From UMGS1781 sp045650705 (GTDB taxonomy: Bacteria > Bacillota > Clostridia > TANB77 > CAG-508): a stretch of DNA of 59,185 nt. The DNA is taken from positions 1 to 59,185 of the forward strand of contig JAZRRK010000008.1 in the NCBI GenBank assembly GCA_045650705.1, in the 5' to 3' direction. Shown here piece by piece: positions 52,773 through 59,185 of this stretch (positions within the stretch are counted from its first letter, which is position 1; each line of letters starts with the position of its first letter). Made by a program: the position numbers and the translations under genes. The notes beneath the pieces are model-generated. The model was not told the DNA's origin. It saw only the letters and a list, made by a program, of their open reading frames with translations, and made no database searches.

Positions 52773-53699
52773 ATGAAAGAATTTGAACATATCCCAGTAT
52801 TATTAGAAGAATGTATAAAAGGATTAAAAATAAAAAAAGATGGAACATATGTTGATGGAACATTAGGAGGAGCAGGGCATAGCTTAGAAATTGCAAAAAG
52901 AATAGGGAATGATGGGAAGCTAATTGGAATAGATAGAGATATAGAAGCAATATCAAAAGCAAAAGATACATTAAAAGACTTTAATAACATAATATATGTT
53001 CAGGATAATCATGATAATATTAAAAACATTTTAGATACATTACAAATAGATAGTGTAGATGGAATTTTATTAGATTTAGGAGTTTCATCTTATCAAATAG
53101 ATGAAGAAACAAGAGGATTTAGTTATATGAGTGACAGTCCATTAGATATGAGAATGGACAAGACACAAGAACTAACAGCAAAAGTAGTTGTTAACACATA
53201 TTCAGAAGAAAAACTAGCAGATATAATTTACAAATATGGTGAAGAAAAGTTTTCAAGGAAAATTTCCAAAAAAATATGTGAATATAGAAAAACAAAAGAA
53301 ATAGAAACAACAAAAGAGCTTGTTGAAATAATAGAAAAATGTGTTCCAAAACAACAACACGGACATCCAGCAAAAAGAACATTTCAAGCAATAAGAATAG
53401 AAGTTAATAATGAAATAGAACCATTGTATAATACAGTAATAAATGCAATAGATTGTTTAAAAACAGGTGGAAGACTATGTATAATAACATTCCATTCACT
53501 GGAAGATAGAGCAGTTAAACAAGCATATACAGATAGTTTGGGGAAATGTACTTGTCCACCAGATTTACCATATTGTATATGTGGTAATAATGCAAAAGGA
53601 AAGATAATTACTAAAAAACCGATATTTCCAACAGAAGAAGAAATGGAAAAAAATACTAGAAGTAAAAGTGCAAAACTAAGAATATTTGAAAAAAATTGA
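52773..53699 (+). CDS. rsmH: 16S rRNA m4C1402 methyltransferase RsmH
   Basis: The 308-aa SAM enzyme methylates N4 of C1402 in 16S rRNA. Motifs: HIPVLLEECIKGL at the N terminus, GTYVDGTLGGAGHSLEI (SAM site, about 26), DRDIEAISKAKD, DGILLDLGVSSYQID, SDSPLDMRMD, HPAKRTFQAIRIEVN and ITFHSLEDRAVKQ. It is the second gene of the mraZ-rsmH-ftsL-pbp cluster. GTAGGAG precedes the ATG. Confidence 0.96.
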   Translation: MKEFEHIPVLLEECIKGLKIKKDGTYVDGTLGGAGHSLEIAKRIGNDGKLIGIDRDIEAISKAKDTLKDFNNIIYVQDNHDNIKNILDTLQIDSVDGILLDLGVSSYQIDEETRGFSYMSDSPLDMRMDKTQELTAKVVVNTYSEEKLADIIYKYGEEKFSRKISKKICEYRKTKEIETTKELVEIIEKCVPKQQHGHPAKRTFQAIRIEVNNEIEPLYNTVINAIDCLKTGGRLCIITFHSLEDRAVKQAYTDSLGKCTCPPDLPYCICGNNAKGKIITKKPIFPTEEEMEKNTRSKSAKLRIFEKN

Positions 53700-53711
53700 T
53701 ATTAAAAGAAA

Positions 53712-53740
53712 TGTAGGGGTCGCACTCATGGGCGACCCGC
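53712..53740. repeat. TGTAGGGG palindromic repeat (copy 4)
   Basis: TGTAGGGGTCGC-ACTCATG-GGCGACCCGC, an interrupted palindrome between rsmH and ftsL. It is the most diverged of the four copies. Confidence 0.6.
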
Positions 53741-53775
53741 ATAAAAAAACATAAATTTTAAGGGAGGTGCAAAAA

Positions 53776-54285
53776 GTGGCTAAAAGTTATAATAGATATG
53801 AATATGAAACAAGTCCTAGAAAACTTGAGCCATACTATGCGCCTAAGAAAAAAACAACAAATAAAACAAGCCCAAAAAAACAACCAATTAAATCTAGTAA
53901 GAAACAAAGAAAAGAGAAAGAATTGAAAAGAAAAGTAATAATATATTCAATAGCAATATTTTCTATACTTTTTGCAATAAGTTATAGAAATGCACAAATA
54001 GACGAAAACTTTGATGAGGTTCAAAATTTAAAAGCACAATTAGCTACAATAGAAAAAGAAAATACACAATTAGAAGTATCAATTGAAAGTAGTTTAAATC
54101 TTACAAATTTAGAGCAACAAGCTAGAAGTTTATTAGGAATGCAAAAATTAACAAATAAACAAACAGAATATGTTACATTACCAAAAACAGATTATATAGA
54201 GGCAGCATCAGAAGAAGTAATAATAGAAGAAGAAAAAGGAATATTTGAGACAATAGGAAGTTTTATTTCAGGATTGTTTAAATAA
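53776..54285 (+). CDS. ftsL: FtsL-like division protein
   Basis: The 169-aa protein has a long basic cytoplasmic tail (KKKTTNKTSPKKQPIKSSKK), one membrane helix (about 56-72) and a coiled coil outside (FDEVQNLKAQLATIEKENTQLE), followed by an acidic C terminus. This order, and the place between rsmH and the penicillin-binding protein, identify it as FtsL, which forms a complex with DivIC/FtsB and DivIB/FtsQ at the septum. GTG 53776 is chosen for GGGAGGTG just upstream; an in-frame GTG at 53767 overlaps that site. Confidence 0.82.
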   Translation: MAKSYNRYEYETSPRKLEPYYAPKKKTTNKTSPKKQPIKSSKKQRKEKELKRKVIIYSIAIFSILFAISYRNAQIDENFDEVQNLKAQLATIEKENTQLEVSIESSLNLTNLEQQARSLLGMQKLTNKQTEYVTLPKTDYIEAASEEVIIEEEKGIFETIGSFISGLFK

Positions 54286-54300
54286 ATATGTGAATAACAA

Positions 54301-54336
54301 CATCTCTTTTGAATAAAATCAAAAGAGGTGTTTTTT
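54301..54336 (+). promoter_or_regulatory. Terminator-like hairpin containing the pbp ribosome-binding site
   Basis: CATCTCTTTTGA (54301-54312) pairs with TCAAAAGAGGTG (54319-54330), a 12-bp stem with one G-U pair and a 6-base loop. It is directly followed by TTTTTT and then the ATG at 54337. The right arm carries the Shine-Dalgarno sequence AGAGGTG. It has the form of an intrinsic terminator but ends at the start codon, so it could reduce both readthrough from ftsL and translation start. Confidence 0.75.
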
Positions 54337-56307
54337 ATGTTTGGATCAGAGGTTAGTAGAAAAAGAAGATTAAGAAATATGCTATTTGTATTTTTTATAA
54401 TTCAAATTGCATTAGTTTTCAGAATAGGAATTATACAATTTATTGATGGTTCAGAATTGCAAGCAATGGCATATAGTCAGCAAACACTTAATAGAAATAT
54501 AAATCCCAAAAGAGGAAGAATATTAGATAGAAGTGGAACGATAGAATTAGCAGTAAGTGCTAGTACTGAGACAGTTTCAGTAAATCCTACAAATATTAAT
54601 TCGGAATACAAAGAAAAACTAGCAAAAGCTTTTTCAGATATATTTGATATAGAGTATGAAGCAACATTAAAAAAATTAAAGAAAAATAGTTCAATAGAAA
54701 TAATAGTTAAGAAAGTAGATAAAGAAAAGACAGATGAATTAAGAATTTGGTTGCAAAATAATAATATATTAACAGGAGTAAATATAGATGAAGATACAAA
54801 AAGATATTATCCATATAGCAATTTGGCATCAAATATTATTGGATTTACAGGTAGCGACAATCAAGGACTAGAGGGAATAGAAAGTTATTATGATGACATA
54901 TTAAGTGGAACACCAGGAAAAATACTAAAATTAACAGATGCAACAGGAACAGACATGGGAACAGAAGGAGAAGACTACATATCTGCAACAAATGGGGAAG
55001 ATATAGTACTAACTATAGATATGACAATACAGTCAATTGCAGAGAAATATCTGGAGCAAGCTTGTATAGATAATGAATGTACAGATGGTGGAAATGTAAT
55101 TATAATAAGTCCTAAGACAGGAGATATTTTAGCAATGGCAACATATCCAAATTATGATTTAAACTCTCCTTATGAAATAAATAATAATGAGCTAAAAGTT
55201 GTTTGGGATAGTCTTGAAAGTAGTGAGAAAAGTAACAACCTATTGCAGATGTGGAGAAATAAAGCAATATCAGACACATATGAGCCAGGTTCAACTTTTA
55301 AGTTAGTTACAGCATCAGCAGCATTAGAAGAAGGAATAGCAGATACAGATACAGCAGGACAATTTAATTGTTCGGGATCAATAACAATAGCAGGGGTTAG
55401 AATAAAATGTTGGAGATACTATAGACCTCACGGTTCAGAAAGTTTAAGGCAGGCATTAATGAATTCATGCAATCCAGTATTTATAGGGCTGGGGCAAACA
55501 CTAGGGGTTGAAACATATTACGATTATTTAGAAAAATTCGGATTACTATCTAAGACCGGAATAGACTTGCCAGGAGAAGCAAGTAGTATATTTTTAAAAG
55601 AAGAAAAGGTAGGTCCAGTTGAACTTGCCACAATAGCATTTGGTCAGAGATTTGAAATAACACCAATACAAATGGCACAAATAGTTGCAACAATTGCCAA
55701 TAACGGGAAAAAGGTAACACCAAGATTATTAAAATCAATTATAGATTCTGAAACAGGAGAAGTAACAGAAATAGCAAAAGAGGAAGGTGAAGAAGTAATA
55801 TCAGAAGAGAATGCACAAAAAGTATTAAGCATGATGCAATCAGTTGTAGCAGAAGGAACAGGGAAAAATGCACAAGTACAAGGATATGATATAGGAGGAA
55901 AAACAGGAACATCAGAAGATGGAGTAAATACAGGAAAACGTATAGCCTCTTTTGTAGGAGTAGCAGATATAAAAGATCCGGAAGTAGCAATTGTAGTAAT
56001 ATTATATAATCCAACAGGAGAAGGGGGACATCAAGGAGGTGGTGTTGCAGCACCAGTAGCAGGGGAAATATTAGGAGAAGTACTGCCATATTTAGAAATA
56101 GAAAAACAAGAAGAGGAAAAAGCTGTTATAGAAATGCCAAGTGTAACAGGAATTACATTAGAAGAAGCAAAAAAAATATTGGAAGAAGCGGGACTTAACT
56201 ATACGGTAAATGGGGAAACAGCGCAAGACACAATCATAACAGACCAATTACCAAAAGCAGGGATACAAATAAATCAAGGAACACAAGTAATATTGTATAC
56301 TAATTAG
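54337..56307 (+). CDS. Class B penicillin-binding protein with PASTA domain (FtsI/PBP2B/SpoVD type)
   Basis: The septal transpeptidase of the division cluster. The 656-aa protein has a basic tail, one membrane helix (about 16-35), INPKRGRILDRSGTIELAVS, the transpeptidase with PGSTFKLVTA (Ser about 319), SCNPVFIGLG (SxN) and GKTGTSE (about 522), and one C-terminal PASTA domain (MPSVTGITLEEAKKILEEAG, about 595-656). It shares the same plan as the two-PASTA protein at 11875-14091. The place after ftsL suggests FtsI/PBP2B, though in some Clostridia spoVD occupies this position. Its start overlaps a terminator-like hairpin. Confidence 0.92.
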   Translation: MFGSEVSRKRRLRNMLFVFFIIQIALVFRIGIIQFIDGSELQAMAYSQQTLNRNINPKRGRILDRSGTIELAVSASTETVSVNPTNINSEYKEKLAKAFSDIFDIEYEATLKKLKKNSSIEIIVKKVDKEKTDELRIWLQNNNILTGVNIDEDTKRYYPYSNLASNIIGFTGSDNQGLEGIESYYDDILSGTPGKILKLTDATGTDMGTEGEDYISATNGEDIVLTIDMTIQSIAEKYLEQACIDNECTDGGNVIIISPKTGDILAMATYPNYDLNSPYEINNNELKVVWDSLESSEKSNNLLQMWRNKAISDTYEPGSTFKLVTASAALEEGIADTDTAGQFNCSGSITIAGVRIKCWRYYRPHGSESLRQALMNSCNPVFIGLGQTLGVETYYDYLEKFGLLSKTGIDLPGEASSIFLKEEKVGPVELATIAFGQRFEITPIQMAQIVATIANNGKKVTPRLLKSIIDSETGEVTEIAKEEGEEVISEENAQKVLSMMQSVVAEGTGKNAQVQGYDIGGKTGTSEDGVNTGKRIASFVGVADIKDPEVAIVVILYNPTGEGGHQGGGVAAPVAGEILGEVLPYLEIEKQEEEKAVIEMPSVTGITLEEAKKILEEAGLNYTVNGETAQDTIITDQLPKAGIQINQGTQVILYTN

Positions 56308-56312
56308 AGAAT

Positions 56313-56342
56313 TTGCAAATGCATATATAGGCATGATATAAT
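56313..56342 (+). promoter_or_regulatory. Promoter of the 134-aa gene
   Basis: TTGCAA (56313-56318), an 18-base spacer, and TATAAT (56337-56342) with TG one base upstream. It lies right after the pbp stop codon, about 43 bases before the ATG. Confidence 0.7.
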
Positions 56343-56384
56343 ATTATTGTTGTAAAACAATATGCTTAAAGGAGGAAAAACAGC

Positions 56385-56789
56385 ATGGCAAACAACATCT
56401 TTTTTACTAATAACCGGAAGAAGGCTTTTGGAGAAAGGTTCGGTTATGCCATTGAGTATAGTATAACTATAGAAGATGGTGTAGCTGTACTTAGGTTCGA
56501 GCCGAAAATGGTTGCGTCTGAAAATGTATCTGGAGAACCAAAAATCAGAAAATTTGATTTAGTTTGCGAATGCATTTTTAGATTAGCGCAGGATGCTAAA
56601 AAAATCAAAGTCGTTTTGTACGACAGACAGCTGGAATTTAACAGCACAGAAAACCTCTCTATGATAAGAACTAGAGTAGAGACGCTCCAAAAGTCGTTAG
56701 TCCCGATAGACCCTAAGCTGAACAGAACGATACAGCTTCAGCTGTATCACGGTTTAGATGACCTTATTAGTAAAATTGACATCTTTTAA
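56385..56789 (+). CDS. 134-aa protein of unknown function, distinct codon use
   Basis: A soluble, mixed alpha/beta protein beginning MANNIFFTNNRKKAFGERFG, with IEDGVAVLRFEPKMVASEN, KFDLVCECIFRLAQDAKKIK and a helical end LNRTIQLQLYHGLDDLISKI. AAAGGAGG precedes the ATG, and the gene has its own promoter and terminator. It uses G- and C-ending codons (GCC, CGG, CAG, ACG) much more than the pbp and pheS genes on either side, which suggests it was acquired. No family recognised. Confidence 0.7.
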   Translation: MANNIFFTNNRKKAFGERFGYAIEYSITIEDGVAVLRFEPKMVASENVSGEPKIRKFDLVCECIFRLAQDAKKIKVVLYDRQLEFNSTENLSMIRTRVETLQKSLVPIDPKLNRTIQLQLYHGLDDLISKIDIF

Positions 56790-56814
56790 GCTTAGATATT
56801 CAAATGAATATCTA

Positions 56815-56848
56815 AACCAGGTAGGTTAAATCTACCTGGTTATTTTTT
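56815..56848 (+). terminator. Terminator after the 134-aa gene
   Basis: AACCAGGTAG (56815-56824) pairs with CTACCTGGTT (56832-56841) and runs into ATTTTTT. A second hairpin (TTAGATATTC/GAATATCTAA) stands just before it. Confidence 0.85.
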
Positions 56849-56930
56849 ATAAAAAATTATAGGAAATTATTGTAAAATAAGCAAAAATGTGGTATCCTAT
56901 TATGTGAATTTTAAAATGGAGAGTGAATTT

Positions 56931-57950
56931 ATGAAAGACCAGATTTTAAAAATAAAAGAAAATGCAAATAATGAGATAGAAAATGCAGAAAGCTTACAAA
57001 TTCTTAATGATGTAAGAGTAAAATATTTAGGAAAAAAAGGAGAATTAACAGCAGTATTAAGAGGAATGGGAGCATTATCTCCAGAGGAAAGACCAGTAAT
57101 AGGAGAATTTGTTAACCAAGCCCGTGATGAAATAGGAACAGCAATAGAACTAAAAGAAAAAGAATTAAAAAATAAGGAATTACAAGAAAAATTAGAAAAA
57201 GAAAAAATAGATATAACAATGCCAAGCAAAAAAACATCAATAGGTTCAGTTCATCCAATCACAGGTGTTATAGATAATATAAAAGAAATATTCTTAGGTT
57301 TAGGATATGAAATTGCAAGTGGGCCAGATATTGAAAAAACATATTACGTGTTTGACCAATTAAATACACCAATAGACCACCCTGCAAGAGATTTACAAGA
57401 CACATTTTATATTAATGATAATATAGTATTGAGATCACAAACATCATCAGTACAAATACGTGTAATGGAAAATCAAAAACCACCAATTAAAATAATATGC
57501 CCAGGTGCAGTATATAGATCAGATAGTGTAGACCCAACACATTCACCAGTGTTCCACCAAATAGAAGGTCTTGTTGTTGATAAAAACATAACAATGTCAG
57601 ATTTAAAAGGAACATTAGAAACATTTGCTAAAAGATGTTTAGGAGAAAATACACAAATTAGATTTAGACCACACCACTTCCCATATACAGAGCCAAGTGC
57701 AGAAGTAGATGTATCATGCTTTGTGTGTAAAGGAAAAGGATGTAGAGTATGTAAAAATGAAGGCTGGATAGAACTATTAGGATGTGGAATGGTACACCCT
57801 AAAGTATTAGAAAATTGCGGAATAGACCCAAATGTATATTCAGGATTTGCATTTGGATTTGGAGCAGAAAGAATAGCAATGGCAAAATACGGAATAGATG
57901 ATATGAGACTTCTTTTTGAGAATGATGTACGTTTCTTAAAACAATTCTAA
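56931..57950 (+). CDS. pheS: Phenylalanyl-tRNA synthetase alpha subunit
   Basis: The catalytic subunit charges tRNA-Phe with phenylalanine. The 339-aa protein has an N-terminal coiled coil (EIENAESLQILNDVRVKYLG), then class II motifs: SVHPITGVIDNIKEIFLGLG, DTFYINDNIVLRSQTSSVQIR (motif 2 region), VFHQIEGLVVDKNI, FRPHHFPYTEPSAEVDV and GFAFGFGAERIAMAKYGI (motif 3). It is of normal length. ATG 56931 follows GGAGAG by 8 bases. pheT follows after a palindromic repeat. Confidence 0.97.
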   Translation: MKDQILKIKENANNEIENAESLQILNDVRVKYLGKKGELTAVLRGMGALSPEERPVIGEFVNQARDEIGTAIELKEKELKNKELQEKLEKEKIDITMPSKKTSIGSVHPITGVIDNIKEIFLGLGYEIASGPDIEKTYYVFDQLNTPIDHPARDLQDTFYINDNIVLRSQTSSVQIRVMENQKPPIKIICPGAVYRSDSVDPTHSPVFHQIEGLVVDKNITMSDLKGTLETFAKRCLGENTQIRFRPHHFPYTEPSAEVDVSCFVCKGKGCRVCKNEGWIELLGCGMVHPKVLENCGIDPNVYSGFAFGFGAERIAMAKYGIDDMRLLFENDVRFLKQF

Positions 57951-58052
57951 GAACCCCCAGTCAGCTTCGCTGACAGCCCCCTTAAATAAAGGGGCTTAAC
58001 CGTCCTTATTTAAGGAAGGCTACTTAATAGGAATACAGTAGGGAAGGTTCTT
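57947..58052. repeat. Palindromic repeat, CCTCCTTTAACAAGGGAGG/AAGAACCCCC family (copy 3)
   Basis: The outer arms AAGAACC (57949) and GGTTCTT (58045-58051) enclose smaller hairpins: GTCAGC-TTC-GCTGAC, GCCCCCTTAAATAAAGGGGC and CCTTATTTAAGG. It corresponds to the right half of the element at 30151. It overlaps the pheS stop codon and separates pheS from pheT. Confidence 0.7.
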
Positions 58053-58096
58053 CATAAGATTTACAATAAAGTATAAAAATAAAGAGAGGGAATTAT

Positions 58097-59185
58097 ATGA
58101 AAACAAGTATAGAATGGTTAAACGAATATACAGATATAAATGTTGATGCTAAAACATTAGCAGATAGATTAACAATGACAGGTTCAAAAGTAGAAACTAT
58201 TGAACAAAAAGGAAATGATATTAAAAATGTTGTTGTTGGAAAAATATTAGAAATAGAAAAACATCCAGACGCAGATAAACTAATTGTTACAAAAGTTAAT
58301 GTAGGAGACGAAGTTGTACAAATAGTAACAGGAGCAGATAATGTAAAAGTAGGAGATATTGTTCCAATAGCAAAAGACGGTTCAGAATTACCAGGAGATG
58401 TTAAAATAAAAAAAGGAATGTTACGTGGAGTAGAATCATGTGGAATGATGTGTGCCGTAACAGAATTAGGATTAGATTTAGCAGATTATCCAGAACAAAT
58501 TGAACACGGAATAATGATATTACCAAAAGAATATGAAAGCAAATTAGGCGAAAATATAGTAGATGTATTAAATTTAAGAGAAGACATATTAGATTTTGAA
58601 ATAACATCAAATAGACCAGATTGTTTTTCAATAGAAGGATTAGGAAGAGAAGCTGCTATTTCAATAGGAGAAGAATTCAAAAATCCACATAAAGATTTAG
58701 AAAAAGAAGTAAAAACAGTAAATGAAATAGAAGGGTTAAAAGTTGATGTAGAAGCAAAAGACTTATGTTACAGATATATAGCAAGAGTTTTAAAAAATGT
58801 TAAAATAGACCAATCACCAGAATGGATGAGAAGAAGATTAAATGCTTGTGGTGTTAGAGCAATAAATAACATAGTAGATATAACAAACTATGTTATGTTA
58901 GAATACGGGCAACCAATGCACGCTTTTGATTATGAACATATAAAAAATCACTCAATTAGAGTGCGTCGAGCTTTGGCTGGTGAAGCCATCAGTATAATAG
59001 ACGGATCTACAAAGAATCTAAAAGAAGGACAGCTCGTAATCGCTGATTCGGAAAGGCCTGTTGCTATAGCTGGGGTCATGGGTGGAGTTTCCAGTGCCAT
59101 TACAGCAGATACCAAAACTGTTGTTTTTGAATCAGCCTGCTTTGACCCGGTTTCTATAAGAAATACTTCTAAATTCCACTCTTTA
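58097..59185 (+). CDS. pheT: Phenylalanyl-tRNA synthetase beta subunit, 5' part
   Basis: The reading frame starts MKTSIEWLNEYTDINVDAKT behind AGAGAGGG and is open to the end of the window (363 codons; full length is about 800). The N-terminal tRNA-binding (EMAP-like) domain is present (VVGKILEIEKHPDADKLIVTKVNVG, shown in part), then DFEITSNRPDCFSIEGLGREAA and the B3 region (VAIAGVMGGVSSAI). From about 58940 on, codon use changes abruptly to richer G and C (GTGCGTCGAGCTTTGGCTGG) while the frame and homology continue. That could be a recombination junction or an assembly chimera at the end of the window. Confidence 0.95.
   Translation, partial: MKTSIEWLNEYTDINVDAKTLADRLTMTGSKVETIEQKGNDIKNVVVGKILEIEKHPDADKLIVTKVNVGDEVVQIVTGADNVKVGDIVPIAKDGSELPGDVKIKKGMLRGVESCGMMCAVTELGLDLADYPEQIEHGIMILPKEYESKLGENIVDVLNLREDILDFEITSNRPDCFSIEGLGREAAISIGEEFKNPHKDLEKEVKTVNEIEGLKVDVEAKDLCYRYIARVLKNVKIDQSPEWMRRRLNACGVRAINNIVDITNYVMLEYGQPMHAFDYEHIKNHSIRVRRALAGEAISIIDGSTKNLKEGQLVIADSERPVAIAGVMGGVSSAITADTKTVVFESACFDPVSIRNTSKFHSL

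Overview
The window is AT-rich (roughly 30% GC by eye) DNA from a Gram-positive, probably spore-forming member of the Clostridia. Support: housekeeping genes of Firmicutes type (gatCAB, addA, yvcK, a mraZ-rsmH-ftsL-pbp division cluster), a spore photoproduct lyase, class B penicillin-binding proteins with PASTA domains, Shine-Dalgarno sequences before almost every gene, and many consensus sigma-A promoters. An uncultured gut lineage would fit, but the sequence does not name the species.

Layout. 1-3.9 kb is an accessory region: a 36-aa hydrophobic peptide gene with a convergent antisense RNA, two membrane proteins, a PemK/MazF-like protein with a convergent small RNA, a decayed gene, a 30-aa membrane peptide and a structured RNA next to tRNA-Gly. 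4.0-11.7 kb: pseudopilin, mutL, miaA, HlyD-like protein, smr, rpsT, pgi and a frameshifted lgt. 11.9-20 kb: a PASTA penicillin-binding protein (reverse strand), gatC-gatA-gatB split by two repeat elements, splB and a DUF421 protein. 20-41.8 kb: mfd, a SpoU-type methylase, murB, a membrane-anchored yvcK, a debranching enzyme, ruvC, holA, addA, priA, def, fmt, pncC and murD, with two further copies of the peptide/antisense-RNA module at 20.1 and 35.5 kb. 41.9-46 kb: tRNA-Leu followed by an island with different codon use, unknown genes, a pseudogene and structured RNA-like elements. 46-50 kb: ion permease, CNNM/CorC-type protein, mnmA, tcdA. 50.2-51.8 kb: two tandem ~100-aa paralogues (one frameshifted at an A run) and a subtilisin-like lipoprotein. 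51.9-56.3 kb: mraZ-rsmH-ftsL-pbp. 56.4-59.2 kb: an orphan gene, pheS and the 5' part of pheT.

How it fits together. The core genes serve DNA repair and recombination (mutL, mfd, ruvC, addA, priA, holA, splB), translation and tRNA modification (gatCAB, miaA, mnmA, tcdA, def, fmt, pheST, rpsT) and cell wall and division (murB, murD, rsmH, ftsL, two penicillin-binding proteins, lgt). The intergenic space is heavily colonised by short palindromic repeats of several families, some of which supply ribosome-binding sites or stop codons to neighbouring genes.

The most interesting signal is a three-copy module (1, 20.1 and 35.5 kb). Each encodes a 36-39-aa hydrophobic peptide from a consensus promoter, with a leader able to sequester the Shine-Dalgarno sequence, and faces a convergent short RNA with its own consensus promoter that ends at a shared bidirectional terminator. 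The two transcripts begin with similar sequence, so each module is an imperfect inverted repeat. This looks like a type I toxin-antitoxin family. A second notable signal is a 68-nt structured RNA, with compensatory changes between its two copies, lying just behind two different tRNA genes.
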